Below are positions 43,972 to 53,387 of a stretch of DNA of 64,000 bases, piece after piece. The notes beneath the pieces are model-generated. The model did not search any database. It had not been told where the DNA came from and saw only the letters and a list, made by a program, of their open reading frames with translations. The first letter of the stretch is position 1; the number at the start of each line of letters is the position of its first letter. The DNA comes from Alphaproteobacteria bacterium (GTDB taxonomy: Bacteria > Pseudomonadota > Alphaproteobacteria > Micropepsales > Micropepsaceae), in the NCBI GenBank assembly GCA_016125165.1, contig WGMH01000010.1:28460-92459 (forward strand), in the 5' to 3' direction. The translations under genes and the position numbers were made by a program.

Positions 43972-46371
43972 ATGGCGGTCAAACCGCTTGGTGCTGACAA
44001 ATTGTGCCTGAAAACCGAAGCGGCGCGTTTGCCCTTTGAGAGCACCGCCGCGCTTCCTGCGCCACAGGGCCCTGTTGGGCAGGCGCGCGCCATGCGGGCG
44101 CTGGCATTTGGGGCGCGGATCGCCCAGCCCGGATACAACGTCTTTGTCACGGGTCCGCAAGGCTCGGGCAAGCGCGCCTCGGTGAAGGCGGCGCTGGAGC
44201 AGCTGGCGGCGGGCATGCCGACGCCGCCCGACTGGTGCTACGTCCACAATTTCGACGCGCCACACCGGCCGATGTCGCTGCGCCTTCCCGCCGGGCAGGG
44301 CACCGCCTTCAAGCACGCGATGAATGCGTTTGTGGAGTCGCTGAAAGATGCGCTGCCCAAGCTCTTCGACAGCGCCGAATATCGCCGCCGCCGTGGCGCA
44401 ATCGAAGATGAATTCCGGCGCTCGGTGGATGCCGCACTATCCGGCGTTCGGCGTGACGCGGAGAAGCATGGCCTCGCGCTGATCGAACGCAGGGAAGGCG
44501 GCTTCGATTTCGTGCCGCAACGCGACGGGCTCGTGCTTTCCGATGATGATTTCCGCCGTCTGGCAAAGGCCGAACGCGACCGGCTGGAAGCGCGATCCAA
44601 ATCGCTGCACGAGGAGCTGGAACAGGTGATGGAAAACCTCGGCGAGGTGCGAGAGCGCGCCGTGGAAAACGTTTCCGAACTCGACCGTGAACTCAGCGAA
44701 GCTGAAGTGCGCCGCATCATGTCGCCGCTGGCGCAGCGGTACCAGGCGCACAAACCCGCGCATGCCTATCTCGAAGCGGTGTTTCAGGATGTGATGACAC
44801 ATCTGTCTGCGCTGGTAGCCGAAGCGCGCGGGGAGGGCGGCGAAGACCGGCCGCAGGTGCCCTATCACCACTACGAGGTGAACCTTCTGGTGGACAATGC
44901 CGCCACCAAGGGTGCTCCCGTGGTTCGGCTCAACCTGCCCACGCTATCGCATCTGATCGGCAAGGTTGAACATGTGCCGCTGCTTATGTCGATCATCACC
45001 GATTTCATGTACATCCGGCCCGGTGCCATGCATCAGGCCAATGGCGGCTTTCTGTTGATCGACGTACTGGAACTTCTGCAACAGGATGTCTCCTGGGAAG
45101 CCATGAAACGGGCGCTGCGCGAAGCTTCGATCCGTATTGAAAATCTCGCGGAGGTTCTGGATCGCTCGCAAACAGTCACCATTCAGCCCGAACCCATTCC
45201 GCTCGACATCAAGATCGTGCTCTTCGGCGAACCGTGGCTGTTTTACCGGCTGCGCGAAGTCGACCCGGATTTCGCCGAGCTGTTCAAGGTGCAGGCCGAT
45301 TTCGACAGCTCCGTCGAACGCAACGAGGAAAACTGCAAGAGCCTGTTACAGCTTCTGGCAACGGTGGCACGGCATGATGGACTGAAACAGTTCGACCGTA
45401 CGGGCGCGGCGCGCATACTGGACGAAGCCGCGCGCATGGCGGGCGATGCAGAAAAGATCACGGTGCAAAGCTCAACCCTCAGCGATCTTTTACGCGAGGC
45501 GGATCATTTCGCGGGCGAGGCGGGCCGTTCGCTTGTGTCCGCCGACGACGTGATGAAGGCGGTTCACGCGCGCGAGGACCGCAGTGGCCGTTACAAGGCG
45601 CTGCACCACGAGCTTGTGAACCGCCGCATCCTCTTCATCGATACCGAAGGCAGCAAAGCGGGCCAGATCAACGGCATCACGGTTCTGAGTGCGCCCGGCT
45701 TCGCCTTCGGCATGCCCGCACGCATCACCGCGCGCGTGCGCCCCGGCGACGGCAAGGTGGTGGATATCGAGCGGCAGGTGGATTTCTCCGGCCCCACCCA
45801 CGCCAAGGGCGTGCAGATCATCTCCGGTTATCTGAATGGGCATTACACGGTGTCGCGCGCGCTTTCGCTTTCGGCGAGCGTGGCGTTCGAACAATCCTAT
45901 GGCCCCATCGACGGCGACAGCGCCAGCGCCGCCGAACTGATCGCGATCCTCTCGTCCATCGCCGATGTGCCGATCAAGCAATCCATCGCCATCACCGGCT
46001 CGATCAACCAGCACGGCATGATCCAGCCCATCGGCGGCGCCAACGAGAAGATCGAAGGCTTCTTCGATGTGTGCAACGCGCGCGGACTCTCCAAGCACAA
46101 CGCCGTCATCATTCCCAAAGCGAACCTTGTGAACCTGATGCTGCGTGACGATGTGGTGGAAGCGGTGAAGAAAGGCCGCTTCGCCGTTTATGCGGTGGAG
46201 ACGGTGGATGAGGCCATCGAAATCCTCACCGGCATGAAGGCCGGCACAAAGCGCGGCACCGGCAATTTCCCGCGCGGCACTTTCAACCGCAAAGTCGCAG
46301 ACCGCCTCATCTACTTCGCCCGCCCCCGCATCCTCCGCCCCATCCGGCTGGATGGCTGGTGGCCGTTCTGA
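43972..46371 (+). CDS. Lon-like AAA protease (LonB/AAA_32 type)
   Basis: A 799-residue ATP-dependent protease outside the classical LonA group. Walker A VTGPQGSGKRAS near the N terminus is followed by a long coiled insertion (about 120-260), the Walker B-like GGFLLIDVLELLQQD, and a C-terminal peptidase domain with the Ser-Lys dyad in DGDSASAAELIAIL and GANEKIEGFFDVC. ATG 43972 (MAVKPLGADKLCL) is the usual beginning. A TATAGT at 43887-43892 may be its -10. The next gene is a stress protein behind an FNR-like box. Confidence 0.92.
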   Translation: MAVKPLGADKLCLKTEAARLPFESTAALPAPQGPVGQARAMRALAFGARIAQPGYNVFVTGPQGSGKRASVKAALEQLAAGMPTPPDWCYVHNFDAPHRPMSLRLPAGQGTAFKHAMNAFVESLKDALPKLFDSAEYRRRRGAIEDEFRRSVDAALSGVRRDAEKHGLALIERREGGFDFVPQRDGLVLSDDDFRRLAKAERDRLEARSKSLHEELEQVMENLGEVRERAVENVSELDRELSEAEVRRIMSPLAQRYQAHKPAHAYLEAVFQDVMTHLSALVAEARGEGGEDRPQVPYHHYEVNLLVDNAATKGAPVVRLNLPTLSHLIGKVEHVPLLMSIITDFMYIRPGAMHQANGGFLLIDVLELLQQDVSWEAMKRALREASIRIENLAEVLDRSQTVTIQPEPIPLDIKIVLFGEPWLFYRLREVDPDFAELFKVQADFDSSVERNEENCKSLLQLLATVARHDGLKQFDRTGAARILDEAARMAGDAEKITVQSSTLSDLLREADHFAGEAGRSLVSADDVMKAVHAREDRSGRYKALHHELVNRRILFIDTEGSKAGQINGITVLSAPGFAFGMPARITARVRPGDGKVVDIERQVDFSGPTHAKGVQIISGYLNGHYTVSRALSLSASVAFEQSYGPIDGDSASAAELIAILSSIADVPIKQSIAITGSINQHGMIQPIGGANEKIEGFFDVCNARGLSKHNAVIIPKANLVNLMLRDDVVEAVKKGRFAVYAVETVDEAIEILTGMKAGTKRGTGNFPRGTFNRKVADRLIYFARPRILRPIRLDGWWPF

Positions 46372-46390
46372 GCTGCTTGCCGTTTCGCCA

Positions 46391-46404
46391 TTGACATGTG
46401 TCAG
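46391..46404 (+). promoter_or_regulatory. FNR/FixK-type box upstream of the universal stress gene
   Basis: TTGAC-ATGT-GTCAG, one base off the symmetric TTGAC-N4-GTCAA. Its centre lies about 41 bases before the expected start of transcription (a weak -10 TTTTAG at 46425-46430), which is the position used for class II activation. Universal stress genes are frequent low-oxygen targets. Confidence 0.5.
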
Positions 46405-46454
46405 TGATGGGGTGTCATTCGCTCTTTTAGGCTGCCCTGCAAGGGAGTGCACCC

Positions 46455-47321
46455 ATGGCTGTGGTGAAAATTCTGGCGCCGCTTACGGGCGGTGCGCGCG
46501 ATGCGGTGGTGCTGGCCAGCGCGTTTGCTGCCGCCAAGCCTTTTCATGCCCATGTCGTGGCGCTGTTCATCCGGCCCGATCCAACGGAAGCGATGCCGTT
46601 CTTCGGCGAAGGTGTTTCTGGCGCCGTGGTGCAGGAGATCGTGGATGCGGCGCGCGAAGCTGCGGACGAAGCTGCGACGGAAGCCCGCAAGACCGTGCAG
46701 AGCGAGGCTTCGAGGGCAGAGGTCCGTGTGGTGGATGGGCCGATGGTGGCCGATGCCGTGACGGTGTCGTTCAGCGATGTGCAGGGCAATTTTGCCGATC
46801 GCGTCACTCATGCGGCGCGACTGGCGGATCTGATTGTGTTCGGTCCCCTGAGCGAAAGCGACAAGCCCGGTCTTGCGGAAGCGTTTGAGGCGGCGCTTCT
46901 GGAGACGGGCAGGCCGGTGCTTTTGACCGCGCAGGCGTTACGCCGTGATTTCATGCGCCGTGTGATCGTGGGCTGGGATGCGAGCATCACCAGTTCGCGC
47001 GCGGTCACCGCGGCGCTGCCGTTCCTCACAGCGGCAGACAGTGTTGAAGTTCTCACGGTGAAAGAAGGCGATGAGCCCGGGCCTTCCTGCGCCGACGTCT
47101 GCGAATATCTGAAGTTGCATGGCGTGCGCGCCACGTCGCGTGTTGCCGATGCGGGTGGCCGGGCAATCGCCGATGCGTTGCTGGCTGAAGCTGCGGTCGG
47201 CGGAGCTGGGCTATTGGTGATCGGTGGCTATGGTCATGGTCGCCTGCGCGAAATCTTTTTCGGTGGCGTGACAAAGCAGGTCGTCAGCGACGCGGAGCTG
47301 CCGCTGTTCCTGGTGCACTGA
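46455..47321 (+). CDS. Universal stress protein (two-domain)
   Basis: A 288-residue protein made of two UspA-like domains. The second ends with the ATP-binding pattern VIGGYGHGRLREIFFGGVTKQVV, i.e. G-x2-G-x9-G; the first lacks it. Start ATG 46455 has GGGAG upstream. Members respond to starvation, oxygen or nitric oxide, in line with the FNR-type box in front. It converges on a TSUP permease gene with nine bases between. Confidence 0.88.
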   Translation: MAVVKILAPLTGGARDAVVLASAFAAAKPFHAHVVALFIRPDPTEAMPFFGEGVSGAVVQEIVDAAREAADEAATEARKTVQSEASRAEVRVVDGPMVADAVTVSFSDVQGNFADRVTHAARLADLIVFGPLSESDKPGLAEAFEAALLETGRPVLLTAQALRRDFMRRVIVGWDASITSSRAVTAALPFLTAADSVEVLTVKEGDEPGPSCADVCEYLKLHGVRATSRVADAGGRAIADALLAEAAVGGAGLLVIGGYGHGRLREIFFGGVTKQVVSDAELPLFLVH

Positions 47322-47330
47322 CCTTTTGGG

Positions 47331-48122
47331 TCAGAGAAACCAGATTTTTGCAACGATGACCAGCAAGACCGTCGCCAGGACGGTGCGTAATACGCCATCG
47401 GAGATGCGTGTCGCGAACAGGCTGCCCGCCACGATGCCGGGAAGCGATCCGACGAGCAGTGAACCGAGCAGGATCCAGTCAATTGAGCCAAGCGCCCAGT
47501 GGCCGAGCCCTGCAACCAGCGTCAGCGGCACCGCGTGGGTGATGTCCGATCCTACGATGCGCCGTGTCGGCATATGGGGATAGAGCAGCAGCAGCGCGGT
47601 GACGCCAATGGCGCCTGCGCCGACGGATGACAGCGTTACCAGAACGCCCAGAACGGCGCCGGTGAAAACAGTAAGACCGCCAACCCATCGGGGATTGAAT
47701 TCGCCAACATGGGCAGCGTGATATCGAAGCAGCGGCACGCGGAAATAGAGCGCGAGCGCAGTGAAAAAGAGCGCGACGCCAAGAACATTGGTTATGATGG
47801 CCTGCGTCGCGTGGCTGCCGATATCGAGTTCGTAGAGTGTCAGGATGGTTAGCGCCGTCATGGGCACGCTGCCTGCCGCGAGCAAGCCCACGACCTTCCA
47901 ATCAATGGTTCCCCGCCAACCATGGACGATGGCGCCGCCGGTCTTTGTGGCCGAGGCGTAGAGAAGATCGGTGCCCACCGCTGTCGCCGGATGCACACCA
48001 AACAGCAGCACGAGAATGGGGGTCATCAGCGCGCCGCCGCCCACGCCCGTCATGCCCACCAGCCCGCCGACAAGGAAGCCCGACACCGCATATAGCGGCT
48101 CGAATGATTGAAGAAAGTCCAT
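47331..48122 (-). CDS. TSUP-family permease (TauE/SafE)
   Basis: A 263-residue membrane protein with eight hydrophobic helices. The N-terminal repeat GFLVGGLVGMTGVGGGALMTPILVLLFGVHPATAVGTDLLY and the related C-terminal half GAVLGVLVTLSSVGAGAIGVTALLLLYPHM are the typical twofold motif. It may export sulfite or organosulfonates, but the substrate is unknown. It starts seven bases after the ketoacyl synthase gene. Confidence 0.9.
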   Translation of the reverse strand: MDFLQSFEPLYAVSGFLVGGLVGMTGVGGGALMTPILVLLFGVHPATAVGTDLLYASATKTGGAIVHGWRGTIDWKVVGLLAAGSVPMTALTILTLYELDIGSHATQAIITNVLGVALFFTALALYFRVPLLRYHAAHVGEFNPRWVGGLTVFTGAVLGVLVTLSSVGAGAIGVTALLLLYPHMPTRRIVGSDITHAVPLTLVAGLGHWALGSIDWILLGSLLVGSLPGIVAGSLFATRISDGVLRTVLATVLLVIVAKIWFL

Positions 48123-48129
48123 TCGTTGT

Positions 48130-49257
48130 TCAGGTGCCGAGTTTGCGAAGGATCAAGCTGCCAGCCGAATAGCCGGCACCGAAGGAACATAGCACGCCCA
48201 GATCGCCTGCCGCCAAGTCCTTGCTATGCAGGTGAAATGCCACGATCGAGCCTGCCGATGAGGTGTTCCCATATTCCTGAAGAATATTGGGGGCTTCCTC
48301 TTCGGTTGCTTCGCGACCCAGGATTTTCCGCGCGATAAGTTCATTCATCTTGATGTTGGCCTGATGCAGCCACATACGCTTGACGACGGCTTTAGGAATT
48401 CCCTGTGATTGCAGATGCTCCTGAATGAACTCGGCCACCATGGGCACTACTTCCTGAAAGACCTTACGGCCCTTCTGCGTGATCAGCTTGTCCGGCTTTC
48501 CCACGCTTTCCGGATCGAAACGGTTCATGGACCCGAAATTGTTACGAATATTGTTCGAATAGACGGACTTCAGGCGCATGCTCTGGATTTCCCAGGCATT
48601 GTCGCCTTCTGCCTGCGCTGCCGGTTCCAGTAACGATGCCGTGCTGGCATCGCCGAAGATGAAGTGGGTTTCCCGGTCGCGCAGATTGAGGTGCATCGTG
48701 TTGATTTCCGGATTGATGCACAGAATGGCGCGCGCGGTACCCTGCAAGATCATGTCGCGCGCGGCGTTCAGGGCGAATGTGGCCGATGAGCATCCGGTCA
48801 GCATGTCGAAGGCAAATCCCTCGATGCCAAGCGCGTTCTGCACTTCGATGGCAATCTGTGGATAGGGTCTTTGCAGGATGGAAGCCGACACGATCACGCC
48901 ATCGACATCTCCGGGCGTGCGATGAGCTGCTTCGAGCGCCTGCTTCGCTGCTGTCACTGCCATTTCGGCCTGCAGCGAAATCTGGTCGTTTGGCCGCTCT
49001 TTCAGGCGCGGACACATGATTTCCGGATCGAGCATTCCGTCTGGTGCCACCACGTGACGGCGGCGAATGCCGGAAGCCTTGAAAATGAAATCGTCGCTCG
49101 ATTTCAATAGGGCCTGCATCGTTCCGCCAGCGATCTCGTCGGCGTGTGCAGCATTGTACCGGCGAACAAACTCGTTGTACGCCTCGACCAGCTCGGCATT
49201 GGTTATAACAGCGGGCGGAGCATACAGCCCGGTGCCGCTGATCGCGATGTTCCCCAA
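48130..49257 (-). CDS. Ketoacyl synthase III-like enzyme (tandem copy 2)
   Basis: A 375-residue thiolase-fold enzyme of the FabH group. The triad is complete: Cys in LTGCSSATFALN, His in WLHQANIKMN, Asn in QEYGNTSSAGSIVAFHLH. It is ~50 residues longer than FabH of E. coli, with an N-terminal insertion (EFVRRYNAAHADEIAGGT). The TTG start at 49257 is backed by GAGG five bases upstream. It follows a close paralogue by 80 bases, and precedes the TSUP gene. It may start chains for a special lipid; partners are not visible. Confidence 0.88.
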   Translation of the reverse strand: MGNIAISGTGLYAPPAVITNAELVEAYNEFVRRYNAAHADEIAGGTMQALLKSSDDFIFKASGIRRRHVVAPDGMLDPEIMCPRLKERPNDQISLQAEMAVTAAKQALEAAHRTPGDVDGVIVSASILQRPYPQIAIEVQNALGIEGFAFDMLTGCSSATFALNAARDMILQGTARAILCINPEINTMHLNLRDRETHFIFGDASTASLLEPAAQAEGDNAWEIQSMRLKSVYSNNIRNNFGSMNRFDPESVGKPDKLITQKGRKVFQEVVPMVAEFIQEHLQSQGIPKAVVKRMWLHQANIKMNELIARKILGREATEEEAPNILQEYGNTSSAGSIVAFHLHSKDLAAGDLGVLCSFGAGYSAGSLILRKLGT

Positions 49258-49337
49258 TCAGGCCTCGAATTCAGGTAGCTTTGTTGTCCTAAGCTGTCCG
49301 AGACGGGCCCCAAAGGCAAGCGGCGCGTTGTCTAGGA

Positions 49338-50441
49338 TTAATGGCGCTTTCTCAGGATCACGCTGCCCGCCGAATACCCAGCCCCAAAGGAGCACAGCAG
49401 GCCCAGATCGCCGGGTGCAAGGTCCGAGCTGTGCTTGTGGAAGGCGATCACCGAGCCTGCCGAGCTGGTATTGGCGTATTCATCGAGGATATTGGGCGCT
49501 TCGCCGGGTAGTGGATCGCGTCCCAGGACCTTGCGCGCAATGAAATCATTCATGTTGACGTTGGCCTGGTGCAGCCAGATGCGCTTGAGCGCTGAAGCCT
49601 GCAGCCCCGCCTCCGCAAGGTGACCAAGAATGAGTTCGGAAACCCAGGGAACGACGTCCTTGAATACCTTGCGGCCTTCCTGAACGAAGAGTTTGTCCTT
49701 CGTGTCGCGCGACTCCGGCGCGGCGCGGTTCAGAAAGCCGAAATTGTTGCGGATGTTGTTAGAGAACATTGTGCGCAGCTTGGTGCCCAGCACTTCCCAG
49801 CTATTCGTGCCATCGGATTCTTCCGCGCGCTCCACAATGAAGGCTGTTGCCACATCACCAAAAATGAAATGGCTGTCGCGATCACGAAAGTTGAGATGCC
49901 CGGAACAGATTTCGGGGTTGCACACCAGGATGGCCCGTGCATTGCCGCGTGCCACCATGTCTGCGGCCGCCTGAAGCCCGAAGGTGGCTGAAGAACAGGC
50001 GACGTTCATGTCGAAGGCGAAACCTTCTATGCCAAGCCCATCCTGCACTTCTATGGCTATGGCCGGATATGCGCGCTGGAGATTTGAACAGGCGACGATC
50101 ACGCCATCGATGTCTTCCGGCTTGCGATCTGCTGCCTTCATGGCGTCGCGGGCCGCAGCGACGGCCATCTCGGCCAGAATGGAGATTTGGCTGTCGGGCC
50201 GTTCGGGTATGCGCGGGCACATCACGTCGGGATCGAGAATGCCCGCCTTGTCCATCACGTAGCGGCTCTTGATGCCCGACGCCTTTTCGATGAATTCCAC
50301 GCTTGAAGGCTGCAAGGCCGGCTCATGTCCTGCGGCATTGGCGCGGCGAACATATTCGTTGAAAGCTTCTACCAGCTCGGCGTTGGAGATCGCCTGCTGA
50401 GGTGTAAACAGTCCGGTCCCGCTCAATGCGATGGCAGTCAT
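49338..50441 (-). CDS. Ketoacyl synthase III-like enzyme (tandem copy 1)
   Basis: A 367-residue paralogue of the next gene, similar all along its length. Triad Cys in NVACSSATFGLQ, His in WLHQANVNMN and Asn in DEYANTSSAGSVIAFHKH, so both copies look active. ATG 50441 gives MTAIALSGTGLFTP; the longer frame to 50468 adds a lysine-rich leader that relatives lack. The pocket-lining region differs most between the copies (AFDMNVAC versus AFDMLTGC), which may mean different acyl groups. Confidence 0.88.
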   Translation of the reverse strand: MTAIALSGTGLFTPQQAISNAELVEAFNEYVRRANAAGHEPALQPSSVEFIEKASGIKSRYVMDKAGILDPDVMCPRIPERPDSQISILAEMAVAAARDAMKAADRKPEDIDGVIVACSNLQRAYPAIAIEVQDGLGIEGFAFDMNVACSSATFGLQAAADMVARGNARAILVCNPEICSGHLNFRDRDSHFIFGDVATAFIVERAEESDGTNSWEVLGTKLRTMFSNNIRNNFGFLNRAAPESRDTKDKLFVQEGRKVFKDVVPWVSELILGHLAEAGLQASALKRIWLHQANVNMNDFIARKVLGRDPLPGEAPNILDEYANTSSAGSVIAFHKHSSDLAPGDLGLLCSFGAGYSAGSVILRKRH

Positions 50442-50601
50442 CGGCGCGATTGCCTTTTTTCTGATCAACGGGCCAGAAGCTGAGGCAGCCCGGAAGCCCG
50501 GTCAAGCGCGCAATGCATGAAAAGTGACGCCAGTATCAACCTCGCATTCAGAGATAGCCGCTAAATTTGTCCCCGGGACTTTGGATACAACCGCAAGGAC
50601 G

Positions 50602-51948
50602 ATGCGCAACCATTCCGTCAGAGCGGGGGCTGCTCCCCTGGCGCATTCCGGCGATCCCGTGCTGGGCGCAGCGCTCATTTCGCTCGGTCTGGGTGCAGCT
50701 TTGGGGCTGGCCTTTGGTGATGGCGCGCCACGCGAGGCGATTGCGGGCCTCCTGCTCGTGGGATTGCTTGCTGCTGCTGTGCTCCTGCTCGCTCGCAATA
50801 CGGCCCAGCCCAGCCGCAATTCGGGGGAGCGGACCTATCGCGCCTTTTTCGAAAATGCAGTCGAGGGGATTTTCCGCACCTCGCCCGATGGTCGGTATCT
50901 GGATGCCAATCCGGCACTTGCGACCATGTATGGCTATAGCACGCCTGAAACCATGCGCGCCGGCCTCGTGGACATCGCAGCGCAACTCTATATTGATCCT
51001 GACCGCCGCGAGGAATTTCGCCGTCAGATGCAGGCGAACGATCAGGTGACGGATTTTATTTCCGAGATCCGCCGCCGTGACGGATCAAGGATCTGGATTT
51101 CCGAAAACGCCCATGCTGTCCGCGACTGGAACGGCGCGCTTCTCTGCTACGAAGGCACGGTGGAGGACGTCACCGCGCGAATTGAAACGCAGCGCGCCCT
51201 TGGACGCGCCATGCGTGAGCTGGAGGATGCAAACCGCGCCAAAAGTGCATTCCTTGCCGCCATGAGCCATGAACTGAAAACGCCGCTTAACGCCGTGCTC
51301 GGATTTTCGGAGATGCTCTCGGCAGAGATACTGGGTCCGCTTGGCCATGCATCATACCGCGAATATGCGCATGACATTCATGCCAGCGGCCAACGGCTGC
51401 TCGCGGTTGTGAACGACATTCTCGATCATGCGCGGCTTCAAGGCGGCGCGCTCACCCTGTCGGCACAGATCTGCGACGTGAACGACGTGGTTCATCGCGC
51501 CATCGCTATGGCCCGTGCCAAAGTAAAAGACGACAGACCGGTGAAGCTGGTATTGGAGCGTGCAGTTCCCCATATCGATGTGGACATGGGTCGATTTTCG
51601 CAGGCGATCGCCAATGTTCTGTCCAATGCGTTCAAGTACACGCCTGAAGGTGGCGAGATTTCGTTGCGCGTGGGAACGGACGGGGGCCACCGCTTTGCCA
51701 TCGTGGTTGAGGACACCGGCATCGGCATGGCGCCGGAAAAGATCGCCATGGCCATGGAGCCCTTCCGTCAGGTAGATGGCTCACTGGCCCGTCGCTTCGA
51801 GGGTGCCGGTCTTGGCCTTGCCATCGCCAAATCCGTGGTGGAACTGCATGGCGGCGCGCTGTCCGTGGAAAGCGCGGTGGGCAAGGGCACGCGCGTCACC
51901 ATCACGTTGCCGCCGTCGCGCCTCTCGGTCGCGGGGCTTGCTGCCTGA
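50602..51948 (+). CDS. PAS-domain membrane histidine kinase
   Basis: A 448-residue sensor kinase. Two hydrophobic segments near the N terminus (PVLGAALISLGLGAALGLAFG and AIAGLLLVGLLAAAVLLLA), a PAS domain (YRAFFENAVEGIFRTSPDGRYLDANPALATMYGY...), an H-box with the phospho-His in AAMSHELKTPLNAVLGF, N-box NVLSNAFKYTPEGG, and G boxes VEDTGIGMAPEK and GAGLGLAIAKSVVELHG. No receiver domain or regulator gene is adjacent. The kinase core resembles PleC/DivJ-type kinases. GTG 50524 is an alternative start; both lack a strong ribosome site. Confidence 0.88.
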   Translation: MRNHSVRAGAAPLAHSGDPVLGAALISLGLGAALGLAFGDGAPREAIAGLLLVGLLAAAVLLLARNTAQPSRNSGERTYRAFFENAVEGIFRTSPDGRYLDANPALATMYGYSTPETMRAGLVDIAAQLYIDPDRREEFRRQMQANDQVTDFISEIRRRDGSRIWISENAHAVRDWNGALLCYEGTVEDVTARIETQRALGRAMRELEDANRAKSAFLAAMSHELKTPLNAVLGFSEMLSAEILGPLGHASYREYAHDIHASGQRLLAVVNDILDHARLQGGALTLSAQICDVNDVVHRAIAMARAKVKDDRPVKLVLERAVPHIDVDMGRFSQAIANVLSNAFKYTPEGGEISLRVGTDGGHRFAIVVEDTGIGMAPEKIAMAMEPFRQVDGSLARRFEGAGLGLAIAKSVVELHGGALSVESAVGKGTRVTITLPPSRLSVAGLAA

Positions 51949-51988
51949 AGCCCTCGCCATGGGACGTTTCGCGCGCTAAACCCGCGGC

Positions 51989-52699
51989 ATGGAAAGCACT
52001 GATACTGCGCTGGTTCTGTTTTCGGGCGGACAGGATTCCACAACCTGTCTGGCTTGGGCACTCCAGCGTTTCGCGCAGGTGGAAACCCTGGGCTTCGACT
52101 ACGGACAGCGCCACGAAGTTGAACTGCACCAACGTCCCGTCATCCTCAAACGCATGGCTGACGCGTTTCCCGCATGGGCCGCGAAGATGGGGGCCGACCA
52201 CCTCCTTCCGCTCGATGTGCTGAAAACCATCGGCGGCACTGCGCTGACCGATGTGATGAAGATTGAGATGGGCGCAAATGGTCTGCCCACCACCTTCGTG
52301 CCCGGCCGCAATGTGCTGTTTCTCACAGTTGCGGCGGCGCTGGGCTACCGACGTGGTATCCGCGATCTGGTTGGCGGGATGTGCGAGACCGATTTCTCCG
52401 GCTATCCCGATTGCCGAAACGATACGATCCGCGCGGTCGAGGGGGCGATCAGCCTCGGTATGGACGCGCATTATCGCATTCACACGCCGCTCATGTTCAT
52501 CGACAAAGCCGCAACCTGGCGCATGGCCGAGGAGCTGGGTGGCAGCAAATTCATCGAAATTATCCTGGAAGATACCGTTAGCTGTTACGAGGGCGACCGC
52601 TCGCGCTGGAATGAATGGGGCTATGGCTGCGGTTCGTGTCCGGCCTGCGACCTGCGCGCCAATGGATATCAGGGCTATCGTGCCGGGCGGGATGCATGA
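51989..52699 (+). CDS. queC: 7-cyano-7-deazaguanine synthase
   Basis: A 236-residue ATP-dependent enzyme that makes preQ0 from 7-carboxy-7-deazaguanine in queuosine synthesis. PP-loop [14 protein letters not shown], then [22 protein letters not shown], and the zinc cysteines in the C-terminal [29 protein letters not shown]. It overlaps queE by four bases (ATGA). No preQ1 riboswitch is seen in the 40 bases upstream. queD and queF are not in the window. Confidence 0.97.
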   Translation: MESTDTALVLFSGGQDSTTCLAWALQRFAQVETLGFDYGQRHEVELHQRPVILKRMADAFPAWAAKMGADHLLPLDVLKTIGGTALTDVMKIEMGANGLPTTFVPGRNVLFLTVAAALGYRRGIRDLVGGMCETDFSGYPDCRNDTIRAVEGAISLGMDAHYRIHTPLMFIDKAATWRMAEELGGSKFIEIILEDTVSCYEGDRSRWNEWGYGCGSCPACDLRANGYQGYRAGRDA

Positions 52700-53331
52700 C
52701 CTATTCCGTCAAGGAGACGTTCTACACACTGCAAGGAGAGGGTGCGCGTGCAGGCCGCGCAGCAGTTTTCTTGCGCTTCGCGGGCTGCAACCTTTGGACC
52801 GGCCGTGAGCAGGATCGCGCCAAGGCTGTGTGCACCTTCTGCGACACGGATTTCGTCGGCACCGATGGCGAAGGCGGCGGAACATTTCGCGATGCCGCCT
52901 CGCTGGCGGCGCATGCGAAGAGCTATTGGCCAGAAGGCGAGGGTGGCGAGCCCTATCTCGTTTGCACGGGCGGCGAACCGCTGTTGCAAATCGATGCGCA
53001 GCTGGTCGATGCGCTGCATGCGGAGGGTTTCGAGATCGCGATCGAGACCAACGGCACGCTGGAGCCGCCGCCGGGGATCGACTGGATTTGCATGAGCCCG
53101 AAGGCCGGTTCGGAACTGAAACTTACCAAGGGCAATGAATTGAAGCTGGTCTATCCGCAAGAATTGGCACTGCCTGAACGCTTCGAAGGCCTCGCCTTCG
53201 AACACTTCTTCCTTCAACCGATGGACGGCCCGGCTCGCGACGCGAACACCAAAGCCGCCATCGCCTATTGCATGGCCCACCCCAAATGGCGCCTGTCGCT
53301 ACAGACGCACAAGATTACGGGAATCCGCTGA
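52696..53331 (+). CDS. queE: 7-carboxy-7-deazaguanine synthase
   Basis: A 211-residue radical SAM enzyme of queuosine synthesis. The cluster cysteines are arranged C-x14-C-x2-C: first in FAGCNLWTG, then in [12 protein letters not shown]. This long-loop form, instead of C-x3-C-x2-C, is known for one QueE branch. Other motifs: [29 protein letters not shown] and FFLQPMDGP. It follows queC with an ATGA overlap. It ends 56 bases before the convergent sulfatase gene; no feature is seen in that gap. Confidence 0.95.
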   Translation: MTYSVKETFYTLQGEGARAGRAAVFLRFAGCNLWTGREQDRAKAVCTFCDTDFVGTDGEGGGTFRDAASLAAHAKSYWPEGEGGEPYLVCTGGEPLLQIDAQLVDALHAEGFEIAIETNGTLEPPPGIDWICMSPKAGSELKLTKGNELKLVYPQELALPERFEGLAFEHFFLQPMDGPARDANTKAAIAYCMAHPKWRLSLQTHKITGIR

Positions 53332-53387
53332 CATAGCTGCGCATGATAGGGGCGGCGTGCTGAGGCGCTTGCAAACCAGATGAACTG

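Noticed and set aside
51949..51988. preQ1 riboswitch before queC
   Set aside because: Only 40 bases are available and no aptamer-like fold is seen.
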